A stretch of DNA of 64,000 nucleotides from Herbaspirillum sp. ST 5-3 (GCF_004804275.1 NZ_STGI01000005.1:186001-250000), one strand, 5' to 3'; numbered from the stretch's first letter, positions 26,467 to 37,215 are shown. Translations and numbers: made by a program. The notes: generated from the letters alone by a model not told the origin.

Positions 26467-27716
26467 TGGGCACCATAACCGTTACCAATCTGGGCAAAGC
26501 CTACAAACAGTATTCAAATCACTGGGCGCGCCTGAAGGAATGGCTCAGTCTGTCCGGCAAGCCACGGCACGAGCTGAAGTGGGTGCTCAAGGACATCAAT
26601 TTCCGGGTGGCGCGCGGTGAGGCGGTTGGCATCATCGGCATCAACGGCGCCGGCAAAAGCACCTTGCTGAAACTGATCACGGGTACAACACAACCAACCA
26701 CCGGCAGCGTAGCAATCAGCGGCCGCGTAGCAGCGATGCTGGAGCTTGGCATGGGCTTTCACGCCGACTTTACGGGCCGCGAAAACATCTACATGTCTGG
26801 CCAATTGATCGGGTTGACATCCGAAGAGATTTTCTCGCTGATGCCGCAGATCGAGGCCTTTGCCGAAATCGGCGATTACATCGATCAGCCGGTGCGCGTG
26901 TACTCCAGCGGAATGCAGATGCGCCTCGCCTTTAGCGTTGCCACGGCCAAGCGGCCGGACATTCTGATTGTGGATGAAGCGCTGTCCGTGGGCGATGCCT
27001 ATTTCCAGCACAAGAGTTTCGACCGTATCCGCAGCTTACGCCAGAGTGGCACAACCTTGCTGATCGTTTCCCATGACAAGGCGGCGATCCAGTCGGTCTG
27101 CGACCGGGCCATCCTGCTTGACAGCGGGCGGCTGACAAAGGAAGGCGCACCCGACGAGATCATGGATTTCTACAATGCGATGCTGGCAGAACGTGAAAAC
27201 CAGACGGTGCGCCAGGAAAAACTGACGTTCGGCAAGGTCCAGACCGTTTCCGGCAGTGGCGAAGCCACGGTTGTCGATGTCGCGCTGCTGAACGAAATGG
27301 ATGAGCGCGTGGAAGCGGTTGACGTCGGCACGGCGGTCACGCTGCAGATCAGGGTGGCGATACATGCGCCGATCTCACGGTTGGTGCTGGGTTACATGAT
27401 CAAGGACCGTCTCGGGCAGTCGATGTATGGCACCAATACCTCGGTCAAGAGCCTGCCCCTGGAGGATGTGGAAGCCGGCGAGGAAGTGACCTTCCGCTTT
27501 GCGTTTCCGATGAACCTTGGGCCAGGCAGCTACTCGGTCACCACGGCAATTTCCAGTACTGAGACCCATCTGGTCAACAATTATGAGTGGCGCGATCTGG
27601 CCCTGGTCTTTACGGTAATGAATCTCAGCCGCGAAATCTTCGTCGGATGCGCATGGCTGGACCCGATTGTGAAGATTGAGCGCAAGCAAATGCAGCCGCT
27701 GTTACAAGAGCAGTGA
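26466..27716 (+). CDS. Wzt-type polysaccharide ABC exporter ATPase with C-terminal carbohydrate-binding domain
   Basis: The 416-residue protein has an ABC ATPase domain (about 1-245): Walker A GINGAGKST, an altered signature YSSGMQMRLAFS, Walker B ILIVDEALSVGD and VSHDKAAIQ. This VDEALSVGD variety belongs to the O-polysaccharide and teichoic acid exporters. The C-terminal part (about 255-405) is a beta-rich Wzt_C-like domain that reads the glycan end. Its Wzm permease is not in this window. Either it is encoded elsewhere or this copy serves another permease. Confidence 0.85.
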   Translation: MGTITVTNLGKAYKQYSNHWARLKEWLSLSGKPRHELKWVLKDINFRVARGEAVGIIGINGAGKSTLLKLITGTTQPTTGSVAISGRVAAMLELGMGFHADFTGRENIYMSGQLIGLTSEEIFSLMPQIEAFAEIGDYIDQPVRVYSSGMQMRLAFSVATAKRPDILIVDEALSVGDAYFQHKSFDRIRSLRQSGTTLLIVSHDKAAIQSVCDRAILLDSGRLTKEGAPDEIMDFYNAMLAERENQTVRQEKLTFGKVQTVSGSGEATVVDVALLNEMDERVEAVDVGTAVTLQIRVAIHAPISRLVLGYMIKDRLGQSMYGTNTSVKSLPLEDVEAGEEVTFRFAFPMNLGPGSYSVTTAISSTETHLVNNYEWRDLALVFTVMNLSREIFVGCAWLDPIVKIERKQMQPLLQEQ

Positions 27717-27748
27717 CCGACTGAGGTCGCTTTCCATCCTCGGCAAGC

Positions 27749-28636
27749 ATGGCAACCGCCTATTCCGCTCACTACATCGGTCGCTTCGCCCCCTCCCCGA
27801 CCGGCCCCTTGCACAAAGGATCGCTGGTCGCGGCCATTGCCAGCTATCTGGATGCGCGCGTGCATGGGGGACAATGGCTGGTGCGCATCGAAGACATCGA
27901 TGAAGGGCGCACTGTTCCCGGTGCCGCGGAGGCTATCCTGGAGTGCCTGCGCGGATTCGGCATGCAATGGGATGGCGAGGTGGTATGGCAAAGCCGGCGC
28001 AAGGATTTGTACCAGGCTGCCTTCGACCGCTTGGGCGATCATGTTTATCCCTGCGGCTGCACCCGGCGTGAAATCGCGGATTCACGCATCGGTATCGCGA
28101 GCGACGGTGCGGCGGTCTATCCGGGGACTTGCCGCAATGGCCTTGCTCCCGGGAGAACGGCGCGGGCTTTTCGCTTGCGCGTGCCGGATGGCGCCGAGGC
28201 ATGCATACGATTTGAGGATCGCTGGGTGGGCAGCGTGACGCAGAATCTGGCGAGCGAAGTCGGCGACTTCGTGCTCAAGCGTGCCGATGGCTTCTGGGCG
28301 TACCAATTGGCGGTGGTGGTGGACGATGCCGCCCAGGGCGTGACGCACGTCGTGCGTGGTGCGGACTTGCTGGATTCGACGCCGCGCCAGATTTATCTCC
28401 AGCGCTTGCTCGGGGTGCCGACGCCGTCTTACCTGCATGTGCCGGTGGTGACGAACGCTGCGGGAGAGAAGCTGTCGAAACAGACCGGGGCACGGGCGCT
28501 GGATGTCGCGCGGCCTCTGGATGAGCTGATCGCCGCTGCGCGCTTCCTGCAGTTGCCCGTCGATCAGGCAGATAGCGTCAACGGGTTCTGGCAGCAGGCA
28601 ATCGCGGCGTGGTCGGCGCGGTTTGCGACGAGGTAA
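27749..28636 (+). CDS. gluQ: Glutamyl-Q tRNA(Asp) synthetase
   Basis: The 295-residue enzyme is a glutamyl-tRNA synthetase catalytic core without an anticodon domain. It attaches glutamate to queuosine-34 of tRNA(Asp). It has the HIGH-like [18 protein letters not shown], the zinc-site cysteines [10 protein letters not shown] with a downstream CR, and the KMSKS-like KLSKQT. The length suits GluQRS rather than GltX. It starts 32 bases after the Wzt-like gene but is functionally unrelated. It converges with rhlE. Confidence 0.93.
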   Translation: MATAYSAHYIGRFAPSPTGPLHKGSLVAAIASYLDARVHGGQWLVRIEDIDEGRTVPGAAEAILECLRGFGMQWDGEVVWQSRRKDLYQAAFDRLGDHVYPCGCTRREIADSRIGIASDGAAVYPGTCRNGLAPGRTARAFRLRVPDGAEACIRFEDRWVGSVTQNLASEVGDFVLKRADGFWAYQLAVVVDDAAQGVTHVVRGADLLDSTPRQIYLQRLLGVPTPSYLHVPVVTNAAGEKLSKQTGARALDVARPLDELIAAARFLQLPVDQADSVNGFWQQAIAAWSARFATR

Positions 28637-28665
28637 AACGCGCTTGCTGCAGAACTTAGCGGAAT

Positions 28666-30102
28666 TCAGCGCTTGGGCGTTCCGCCCAGCAGTGCGGCCA
28701 CTTTGGTCTTTTGCGGCTTCACCGGCGCGCCTTGCGCGTCGCGATTTTCCGCTTCCGGAGCAGGTGCGGCGGGTTCATACGGCTTCAGGAACCACGGGTC
28801 GATCTTTTCCTTGCGCGGCCCATAAGAGCCACGGCTGTATTGCGACGACCCACGGCTGCTTGACGGTGCGCGCTCCTCGGCATCTTCATGGCGCGGACGG
28901 CGTTCTGCGGAACGTGCCGGCACGAAGCCGGACAGTTCCAGGCGCGAGATGTGGTGCTTGATCAGCTTTTCGATATCCGCCAGCGAGCGCGCGTCCTTGT
29001 CGGTGAACAGCGAGATCGCGTCGCCCGATGCACCGGCGCGACCGGTGCGGCCGATGCGGTGCACATAGTCTTCCGCGTTGTACGGCAGGTCGAAGTTGAT
29101 CACGCAAGGCAATTCGGCAATATCGAGGCCGCGCGCGGCGACGTCGGTGGCGACCAGTACTTCGATGGAGCCTTGCTTGAAGGCTTCGAGCGCGGCCATG
29201 CGTTCGCCCTGCGTCTTGTCGCCGTGAATCGCGGATGCCTTGATGCCTTCCTTTTCCAGATGGCGCGACAGGCGCGATGCACCGATCTTGGTGTTGGAAA
29301 ACACGATCACCTGCTTCAGGTTGCGCTCGCGGATGATGTGTGCGATGGCATCGCGCTTGGCTTCTTCCTCGACCTTGTAGAGCACCTGGGTGACGTTGTC
29401 GGCGGTGGCATTGCTGCGCGCGACTTCGATGGTGATCGGGTCCTTCAGGAAGCTGTTGGCGAGCTTCTTGATCTCCGGCGAGAAGGTTGCCGAGAACATC
29501 AGGCTCTGACGCTGTTTCGGCAGCAGGTTGATGATGCGTTGCAGGTCGGGCAGGAAGCCCATGTCGAGCATGCGGTCGGCCTCATCCATCACCAGGATCT
29601 GGGTCTGCGACAGGTTCAGCGTTTTTTGCTGCACATGGTCGAGCAGGCGGCCCGGCGTGGCGATCACGATTTCGACGCCGGCGCGCAGCGCGGCAGTTTG
29701 CGGAGCCATGTCAACGCCACCGAAGACGACGGTGGAGCGCAGCGGCGTGTGGCGCGAATAGGCCTTCACGTTGTCCGCGACCTGATCGGCCAACTCGCGT
29801 GTGGGCGTCAGGATCAGCGCGCGCACCGGATGGCGCGCAGGCGATGCACTGGTGCTGGCATTCGCGAGCAGCAACTGAATGATCGGCAAGGAAAATCCGG
29901 CCGTCTTGCCGGTACCGGTCTGCGCGGCGCCCATGACATCGCGGCCTTGCAGCACGATGGGAATCGCCTCGGCCTGGATCGGCGTCGGGTGAACATAACC
30001 TTGGTCGGCGAGCGCGCGCAATATATCGGGCGAGAGTCCGAAGTCTTCAAAGCGGACCGCAGGCGCGGAAATTTGCGAGGGTGCTAACAGGGTGTCTGAC
30101 AT
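28666..30102 (-). CDS. rhlE: DEAD-box ATP-dependent RNA helicase (RhlE type)
   Basis: The 478-residue helicase would remodel RNA in ribosome assembly and mRNA decay. Motifs in order: Q motif PTPIQAEAIP, motif I AQTGTGKT, TPTRELA, TPGRLLD, motif II VMDEADRMLD, motif III FSATF, then VATDVAARGLDI and HRIGRTGRAG. The C-terminal tail (about 385-478) is basic and Ser/Arg-rich, as in RhlE. The overall pattern fits RhlE better than DbpA or SrmB, but the paralogue call is by similarity of layout. Confidence 0.9.
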   Translation of the reverse strand: MSDTLLAPSQISAPAVRFEDFGLSPDILRALADQGYVHPTPIQAEAIPIVLQGRDVMGAAQTGTGKTAGFSLPIIQLLLANASTSASPARHPVRALILTPTRELADQVADNVKAYSRHTPLRSTVVFGGVDMAPQTAALRAGVEIVIATPGRLLDHVQQKTLNLSQTQILVMDEADRMLDMGFLPDLQRIINLLPKQRQSLMFSATFSPEIKKLANSFLKDPITIEVARSNATADNVTQVLYKVEEEAKRDAIAHIIRERNLKQVIVFSNTKIGASRLSRHLEKEGIKASAIHGDKTQGERMAALEAFKQGSIEVLVATDVAARGLDIAELPCVINFDLPYNAEDYVHRIGRTGRAGASGDAISLFTDKDARSLADIEKLIKHHISRLELSGFVPARSAERRPRHEDAEERAPSSSRGSSQYSRGSYGPRKEKIDPWFLKPYEPAAPAPEAENRDAQGAPVKPQKTKVAALLGGTPKR

Positions 30103-30399
30103 AGTAATTTCGGTGGACCTGCACGAGGCCGTGAATCAAGCGCGGCGACGGACACAGGCCCGGAAACGCCGCTTCGGAAAAACAACCCTTCATTATACGC
30201 CTGCGCATGCTCGCACCGTGGCTTTGCGGCTTGACAAGAGGCTATGCGGCATGCAACACGACGTACGAACGGTCTTGCTCTGACCAGCAAGGGTGCGAAA
30301 AATTGCATGCCGATGCGTGTGACAGGAGCGATTCCTTGACTTGAGCGGGTCAATTCACTACAAAATCCGGGCAAGTTTTATCCCGATTTGGATATTTTC
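30103..30399. promoter_or_regulatory. Region between rhlE and the toxin-antitoxin pair
   Basis: No gene is supported. A minus-strand TATAAT (30197-30192) about 90 bases before the rhlE start is a likely -10 for rhlE, with a poor -35. I see nothing further up to the antitoxin promoter. Confidence 0.4.
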
Positions 30400-30428
30400 T
30401 TGAATAAAGTCCATTTTGGGACTAAAGT
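30400..30428 (+). promoter_or_regulatory. Promoter and operator of the Xre-RES operon
   Basis: TTGAAT (30400-30405) and TAAAGT (30423-30428) are separated by 17 bases. Between them lies the perfect inverted repeat AGTCC-N6-GGACT (30408-30423), placed where a bound antitoxin would block RNA polymerase. Autoregulation is inferred from how Xre-RES modules generally work. Confidence 0.5.
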
Positions 30429-30464
30429 GAGTGCAGGAAAACCAACAGCAATTTCTCGGCCTCC

Positions 30465-30875
30465 ATGGGCATCCGCATCGAAACGCCAGCCAGCAAGATC
30501 AGTCCGGAAGCGATATCCGCCGCTGCGGTGCGCGCTTTCGGCAATATTGCCCGGCTGTGGCAGCTCGACCTCGACGAACAGCTCACCTTGCTGGGAAGTC
30601 CGCCGCGCTCCACGTTCTACAAATGGAAAAAAGCGCCGGAGGCCGCGCACCTGGGACGCGACACGCTGGAGCGGATTTCCTACATTCTCGGCATCTACAA
30701 GGCCTTGCAAATCCTGCTGCCGGAGGAGAAAGCGGCCGACAGCTGGATCAGGAAGCCAAATACCGCGCCGCCGTTCGGCGGCAAGAGCGCTCTCGATCGC
30801 ATGTTGTCCGGCAACGTCGCCGATTTGTATGTGGTGCGTCAGTACCTCGACGCGATGCGCGGCGGATGGGCGTGA
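30465..30875 (+). CDS. Xre/MbcA/ParS-family antitoxin
   Basis: The 136-residue protein has an N-terminal helix-turn-helix-like part (about 20-75, LLGSPPRSTFYKWKKAP) and a C-terminal toxin-binding domain (about 75-130, ILGIYKALQILLP, then LDRMLSGNVADLYVVRQYLDA). It should neutralise the RES toxin encoded next and repress the operon. The stop overlaps the toxin start by 10 bases. No good ribosome site precedes the ATG. Confidence 0.88.
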   Translation: MGIRIETPASKISPEAISAAAVRAFGNIARLWQLDLDEQLTLLGSPPRSTFYKWKKAPEAAHLGRDTLERISYILGIYKALQILLPEEKAADSWIRKPNTAPPFGGKSALDRMLSGNVADLYVVRQYLDAMRGGWA

Positions 30876-31558
30876 GCGATCCGGCTGCGAATTTTGCGCT
30901 GGCGCAGGTCGATTGGCATCCCGCCTTTCGCATCGTGCCCTCGCGCTTCCCATCGATCAATCTGTTCGATCGCGTTGCCTCGCCCGAGGATTTCGATGCG
31001 CTGTATGCGCTGGAGGCGATGACCAATGATCGGATTCGCGACGAGATCGGCGAGATTGAACTGGTGCCGAAGACAGAGCGTCTGTACGGCCCCGGCAGCG
31101 GCCCGATCATGGCGGCCTTCACCCACTTGAATCCTTCCGGAAGCCGTTTCAGCGACGGCAGCTACGGCGTGTTTTATGCCGCACGCGACAAGGAGGCGGC
31201 GATTGCCGAAACACGCTATCACCAGGCCAGGTTTCTCGCGGCGACAAAGGAAGCGGCGATCCAGTTGCAGATGCGGGTCTACCATGTGGAAGTGTCGGCC
31301 CGGCTGCATGACTTGCGCGCACTTGACGCCAATGACCCGGTCTACCATCCGGACTCGTATGCGGCCGCACAGACGGTGGGACGTCAGCTCAGAATGCGGG
31401 GTTCACCGGGACTGAGCTATCGCAGCGTGCGCCGCGAAGGCAGCGAATGCGTGGCGGTCTTCCGGACCACGGCGGTGTCGAACTGCCGGCACGCCAGTCA
31501 GATGCTCTACCAGTGGAATGGTGAGAAATTCTCCGACGTGTACGAAAAGGTGATGTAG
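30866..31558 (+). CDS. RES-domain toxin
   Basis: The 230-residue protein is a RES-family toxin. Characterised members deplete NAD+ through an ADP-ribosyltransferase-like fold. Conserved parts visible are AFRIVPSRF (Arg), YGVFYAARDKEAAIAET (Glu) and, near the C-terminus, SRLYQW-like SQMLYQWNGEKF. I start it at the ATG at 30866, inside the antitoxin end; GTG at 30872 is an alternative. A longer open frame from 30431 is only the antitoxin read out of frame. It ends 12 bases from the convergent nirE stop. Confidence 0.85.
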   Translation: MGVSDPAANFALAQVDWHPAFRIVPSRFPSINLFDRVASPEDFDALYALEAMTNDRIRDEIGEIELVPKTERLYGPGSGPIMAAFTHLNPSGSRFSDGSYGVFYAARDKEAAIAETRYHQARFLAATKEAAIQLQMRVYHVEVSARLHDLRALDANDPVYHPDSYAAAQTVGRQLRMRGSPGLSYRSVRREGSECVAVFRTTAVSNCRHASQMLYQWNGEKFSDVYEKVM

Positions 31559-31570
31559 TCCTTATGCCAC

Positions 31571-32401
31571 TTATGCGATCGCTGCATGCCTGAGCGACGC
31601 CGTCGCATCCGGATGGAACCACTGCAACTTCTCCTGCAAGGCGACGACTTCACCGATGATGATCAGGCAGGGCGACTTCATCTTCTTTTCCGCGGCCAGT
31701 TGCGGCAAGGTTGTCAGCGTGCCAGTCACCACGCGCTGCTTGTCCGTCGTGCCTTGTTCGACCACTGCCGCCGGAACATTGGCCGCACGTCCGTGTGCAA
31801 TGAGCTGACGGCAGATTTCAGGCAGCGTTCCGAGCCCCATGTAGATCACCACCGTCTGACGCGGATGGGCGAGGTTCACCCAGTCGAGATCGAGACTCTC
31901 GTCTTTCAGGTGACCGGTGGCGAACACGCAGGACTGCGCGTAGTCTCGATGGGTAAGCGGAATACCGGCATAGGATGACACGCCGCTGGCGGCAGTCACG
32001 CCCGGCACGATTTCGAAGGGAATGCCTTCATCGGCAAGCACTTCGGCCTCTTCGCCGCCACGTCCGAAAATGAATGGGTCCCCGCCCTTCAAGCGCACCA
32101 CTTGCTTGCCCTGGCGCGCGAGCCGCACGATCAACGCATTGATCTCGCCTTGCGGCAGCGTGTGACAGCTCTTCTCCTTGCCGACGTAGATCAGGTCGGC
32201 GTCCTTGCGTATCAATCCGAGTATGCCGTCGCCGACCAGATGATCGTAGACAACGGTATCCGCCTGCGTCAGGAGACGCGCGGCGCGCAGGGTCAGCAAC
32301 TCCGGATCGCCTGGACCGGCACCGACGAGATAGACAATGCCTGGACACCGCCGTTCACCGACGGAATCAAGGCGCTGCAGAGTAGTAGGCCGCGTGCTCA
32401 T
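31571..32401 (-). CDS. nirE: Uroporphyrinogen-III C-methyltransferase for heme d1 (NirE)
   Basis: The 276-residue enzyme methylates uroporphyrinogen III twice with SAM to give precorrin-2, the entry to siroheme and heme d1. It has the SUMT motifs [33 protein letters not shown], and the GVTAASG and PLTHRD segments. It has no CysG-type dehydrogenase domain. Divergent position beside nirS and the nir maturation genes favours NirE over a general CobA. GGAG lies about 11 bases before the ATG. A MITE-like element lies 29 bases upstream of the start, so its promoter is either within or beyond that element. Confidence 0.9.
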   Translation of the reverse strand: MSTRPTTLQRLDSVGERRCPGIVYLVGAGPGDPELLTLRAARLLTQADTVVYDHLVGDGILGLIRKDADLIYVGKEKSCHTLPQGEINALIVRLARQGKQVVRLKGGDPFIFGRGGEEAEVLADEGIPFEIVPGVTAASGVSSYAGIPLTHRDYAQSCVFATGHLKDESLDLDWVNLAHPRQTVVIYMGLGTLPEICRQLIAHGRAANVPAAVVEQGTTDKQRVVTGTLTTLPQLAAEKKMKSPCLIIIGEVVALQEKLQWFHPDATASLRHAAIA

Positions 32402-32429
32402 GAATGAGTTTCTCCAAGTGACTACAAAC

Positions 32430-32590
32430 TAGTGTCCTGAATTTGAAATTCGTTGAATAAAACCGATGAAATGCGCGCCATCCTTCGTTGCCAATACGCA
32501 CAAGGCAGCCGGCTTTGGTCCGATTTGCGCCTTGTCTGACGCCCAACGCGTCAGTATTATTGTTCAACGAACTTCTAACTCAGGACACTA
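32430..32590. mobile_element. MITE-like element with imperfect terminal inverted repeats
   Basis: About 161 bp is bounded by CTAG (32429-32432 and 32588-32591). The ends are imperfect inverted repeats of about 28 bp beginning TAGTGTCCTGA and containing TTCGTTGAA. Inside is the hairpin CTGACGC-CCAAC-GCGTCAG (32536-32554). It has no transposase and no credible reading frame. It lies between nirE and the nirS promoter, so it looks like a small non-autonomous insertion. The parent transposon family was not identified. Confidence 0.75.
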
Positions 32591-32612
32591 GCTTGCAACA
32601 CCCTGAAAAAAT

Positions 32613-32626
32613 TTGATGTGAGTTAA
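32613..32626 (+). promoter_or_regulatory. Fnr/Dnr-type box upstream of nirS
   Basis: TTGAT-GTGA-GTTAA resembles the TTGAT-N4-ATCAA or GTCAA boxes that control denitrification genes. The first half-site is perfect; the second matches three or four of five. It lies 140 bases before the nirS ATG; the -10 expected about 41 bp downstream is weak. A nitrogen-oxide- or oxygen-responsive Crp/Fnr protein not in this window would bind it. Confidence 0.5.
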
Positions 32627-32756
32627 GGAAATCTGAATTCCATCGGCGCAACCTAGGCCCATCTTGAAAAACGGTGGCTAACCTGAATCCTGGACTAGTC
32701 CGCACCGTGCCCGGTTTTTGTCGAAGTAATCGCAGTTCTCATCATCCCTTTTTTGA

Positions 32757-34481
<1,725 letters not shown>

Positions 34482-34496
34482 TTGAGGTCATGAATC

Positions 34497-34525
34497 CGCG
34501 GGGTGCTGCAGCATCGCACCCCGCG
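34497..34525 (+). terminator. Stem-loop directly after nirS
   Basis: CGCGGGGTGC/GCACCCCGCG is a perfect 10-bp stem with a 9-base loop, extendable by GAATC/GATTC across a bulge. It has no T-run. It may stabilise the 3' end of a nirS-only transcript or partly terminate, so that nirS is made in excess of the maturation genes. Confidence 0.5.
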
Positions 34526-34575
34526 ATTCGGCTTCTCCGAATAATGATCCTGAAGACGGCAGAGCGAACAGCGAC

Positions 34576-35016
34576 ATGAAGCGCACCAAACGCACCAATC
34601 GCACCTCCGCGAATGCATGCAACACGAAGCGATCGGTCGCGCGGAAGATGCACGATCCGCCGCGCCGCCTGCACCTGTTGGCGAACATCCTGCTGTTCGC
34701 ATCGGCATCAAGCCTCTTCAACACTTCCCCCGCAGCGGATGCTGCTTCCTATTCCCCCGATCCCGCACGACGCAACGCGCTCATCAACATGGTGCGCCAG
34801 GACTGCGGCTCCTGCCACGGCCTGACGCTCAAGGGCGGCCTTGGCCCTGCCCTGCTGCCTGAAACGCTGCGCGACAAACCGGTGGAATCGCTCACAGCGA
34901 CGATTCTGCAAGGCCGTCCCGGCACGCCGATGCCGCCGTGGAATCCGTTTCTGACGGAAGAGGAAGCCGAGTGGATCGTGACAAATTTACAGAAAGGATT
35001 TCCAGGTGAGCGCTAG
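34576..35016 (+). CDS. nirC: Small cytochrome c of the nir cluster (NirC-like)
   Basis: This is a single-heme periplasmic cytochrome c with CGSCHG (near residue 80) and an axial Met candidate in GTPMPPW. NirC-type cytochromes donate electrons to NirS or take part in heme d1 maturation. The frame gives 146 residues. The ATG at 34648 would give 122 residues and a better signal peptide (MHDPPRR then LHLLANILLFASASSLF), so the true start may be there. It overlaps nirF by 11 bases. Confidence 0.82.
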   Translation: MKRTKRTNRTSANACNTKRSVARKMHDPPRRLHLLANILLFASASSLFNTSPAADAASYSPDPARRNALINMVRQDCGSCHGLTLKGGLGPALLPETLRDKPVESLTATILQGRPGTPMPPWNPFLTEEEAEWIVTNLQKGFPGER

Positions 35017-36190
35017 ATCGTTAATGGCTTTGGCAGGAGCGATAGCGCTGAGCTTGATGACCGGCTGCGCCGGCCCTGCCCTGCGCGGCACCGGCGACCT
35101 TGGCGTGGTGATTGAACGCGCCACCGGCAGCGTGCAGGTAGTCGATACAACGAAGCGCGTCTCGATCGCCTCGGTCCAGGGATTGGGCGACCTGTCGCAT
35201 GCATCGCTGGTGTACTCGCGCGATGGTCGCTATGCCTATGTATTCGGCCGCGACGGGGGCCTGTCGAAAGTCGACGTACTCAAGGGCGTGATCGAACGGC
35301 GCGTGGTGCAGGCGGGCAACAGCATCGGCGGCGCGATCTCGCAGGACGGCACGCTGCTCGCCGCACAGAATTACACGCCCGGTGGCGTCAAGGTATTCAA
35401 CGCCGAAACGCTCGAACTGCTGGCCGATATCCCCGCTGCTTACGGCGCGCAGGGACAGCGCGCGAAAGTGGTCGGACTGGCCGATGCGCCGGGCAACAAA
35501 TTCGTGTGGAGTTTGTTCGAAGCGGGCGAGATCTGGGTGGGCGATTTCAGCGATCCGCGCGCGCCGCACATCGAAAAGTTCCGCAATGCCGGACGCGAAC
35601 CCTACGACGGCATGATCACGCCGGACGGACGTTATTACATCGCCGGCTTGTTCGGCGAGGATGGCATGACGCTGCTCGACCTGTGGCATACAGAAAAAGG
35701 CTTGCGCCGCGTGCTCGAGGGCTACGGCAAGGGCGAGGAAAAGCTGCCCGTCTACAAGATGCCGCATCTGCGCGGCTGGGCTGTCGCAGGGCGCTTTGCT
35801 TATCTTCCTGCAATCGGCCGGCATGAGGTGCTGGTGCTGGACATGGAAACCTGGCGCGAGGCGGCGCGCATTCCTGTTTCCGGCCAGCCAGTGTTTGTGA
35901 TGGCGCGACCGGACGGCAGGCAGGTATGGGTCAATTTCGCCTTCCCCACCAACAGCCACGTAGAAGTCATCGACGTGGAAACGCGCAGCGTGGTCAAACG
36001 ACTGGAGCCAGGCAAGACGGTGCTGCACATGGAATTCACGCCACGAGGCGAATCGGTATGGATTTCGGCGCGTGACGACAACCGCGTCGTGATCTACGAT
36101 ACCGCAACGTTTGCGAAACGCAGCGAATTGCCGGCCACTGCGCCGAGCGGCATTTTCTTCACCACGCGCGCCGCGCGTACCGGACTGTGA
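35006..36190 (+). CDS. nirF: Heme d1 biosynthesis protein NirF
   Basis: The 394-residue protein is a NirS-like propeller without a cytochrome c domain. NirF acts late in heme d1 synthesis, probably as a dehydrogenase on the porphyrin side chains. The N-terminus looks like a lipoprotein signal (LSLMTGCAGP), so it would be membrane-anchored in the periplasm. GTG start at 35006 with AAAGGA upstream. Conserved pieces include DGRYAYVFGRDGGL, GGAISQDG, EPYDGMITPDGRYYIAGLFGEDG broken by others, and MPHLRGWAVAG. It overlaps nirC and the next gene. Confidence 0.93.
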   Translation: MSARSLMALAGAIALSLMTGCAGPALRGTGDLGVVIERATGSVQVVDTTKRVSIASVQGLGDLSHASLVYSRDGRYAYVFGRDGGLSKVDVLKGVIERRVVQAGNSIGGAISQDGTLLAAQNYTPGGVKVFNAETLELLADIPAAYGAQGQRAKVVGLADAPGNKFVWSLFEAGEIWVGDFSDPRAPHIEKFRNAGREPYDGMITPDGRYYIAGLFGEDGMTLLDLWHTEKGLRRVLEGYGKGEEKLPVYKMPHLRGWAVAGRFAYLPAIGRHEVLVLDMETWREAARIPVSGQPVFVMARPDGRQVWVNFAFPTNSHVEVIDVETRSVVKRLEPGKTVLHMEFTPRGESVWISARDDNRVVIYDTATFAKRSELPATAPSGIFFTTRAARTGL

Positions 36191-36204
36191 GAGGCGCGCC
36201 CGCC

Positions 36205-37215
36205 ATGCCATTCTCCCAGTCCGCCACGCTGAGCGAGCGGGACTTTGCCCTGGTAAATGCATTCCAGCGCGACTTTCCGCTCCTGCAGCGCCCGTTTTCG
36301 GCACTGGCCGACATGCTGGACACCGATGAAGCCACGGTCATCAGCAGCTTGCAGCGATTGCAGAACCGCGGCGTCATCAGCCGTGTCGGCGCGGTGTTCC
36401 GTCCGAATGCGATTGGCGCCAGCACGCTGGCGGCATTGTCCGTGCCGGCCGAGCGGCTAGATGACGTGGCCGCCTATATCAACGCGCTGCCGGAAGTGAA
36501 TCACAACTACGAACGCGAGCATCGCTACAACCTGTGGTTCGTCGCGACTGCGCCCTCACGGGAGCGCCTGCGGGCGGTCATGCAGGAGATCGAGGACCAC
36601 TGCGACTGCGGGACGCTGCTTGTGCTGCCGATGCTGCAGGACTATCACATCGACCTTGGATTCGATCTTGCGTGCGGCACGAGCGGCCGTGAATACGCTT
36701 CTGCTCCCGGCCTCTCACGCGGTATCGAGGCTCTGAGCGAAGCGGAGCAAGGATTGATCGCCGCCTTGCAGGATGGCCTGCCGCTGGTTGCGCGTCCCTT
36801 CGAACAGCTCGGAGTGCCGGAAGCAGAGGCGATCGAGACCATCGCGCGCTGGCTGGACAGGGGCGTGATCAAGCGCTTCGGCGTCATCGTGCGTCATCAT
36901 GAGCTGGGCTATACAGCCAATGCCATGGCCGTCTGGGATGTTCCGGATGACATCGCCGACGACATCGGCCGAGGGATCGCGTCGAACGGCTGCGTGACCT
37001 TGTGCTATCGGCGTGTCCGCCAATTGCCGCAGTGGCGCTACAACCTGTTCTGCATGGTGCATGGCAAGGATCGCGCCGAAGTCGCGGCGAGCGTTGCAGC
37101 ACTGAGCGAGCGCTGCGGGCTGGCCTCCTACCCGCACGAAGTCCTGTTCAGCTGCCGCCGCTTCAAGCAGCGTGGCGCGCATTATGTCCCCGTGCCCGAG
37201 GTCGCCCATGGATGA
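36205..37215 (+). CDS. nirD: Siroheme decarboxylase, fused NirD-NirL
   Basis: The 336-residue protein contains two AsnC/Lrp-like units in tandem. Each has a winged-helix part and a domain with the HNYEREHRYNLWFV or CYRRVRQLPQWRYNLF blocks. In P. aeruginosa these are separate NirD and NirL; here they are fused, as in several betaproteobacteria. NirDLGH decarboxylate siroheme to didecarboxysiroheme. The ATG at 36205 has GAGAGG 10 bases upstream; GTG at 36187 is an alternative. It overlaps nirG by eight bases. Confidence 0.9.
   Translation: MPFSQSATLSERDFALVNAFQRDFPLLQRPFSALADMLDTDEATVISSLQRLQNRGVISRVGAVFRPNAIGASTLAALSVPAERLDDVAAYINALPEVNHNYEREHRYNLWFVATAPSRERLRAVMQEIEDHCDCGTLLVLPMLQDYHIDLGFDLACGTSGREYASAPGLSRGIEALSEAEQGLIAALQDGLPLVARPFEQLGVPEAEAIETIARWLDRGVIKRFGVIVRHHELGYTANAMAVWDVPDDIADDIGRGIASNGCVTLCYRRVRQLPQWRYNLFCMVHGKDRAEVAASVAALSERCGLASYPHEVLFSCRRFKQRGAHYVPVPEVAHG

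Noticed and set aside
30336-30351. TTGA-N5-TCAA near the antitoxin as an Fnr box
   Set aside because: The spacing is one base short of the Fnr palindrome and the position does not fit a promoter.
30431-31558. A 375-residue version of the RES toxin with an N-terminal extension
   Set aside because: The first 145 codons are the antitoxin gene read in another frame. The antitoxin frame has the family similarity, so no fusion is present.
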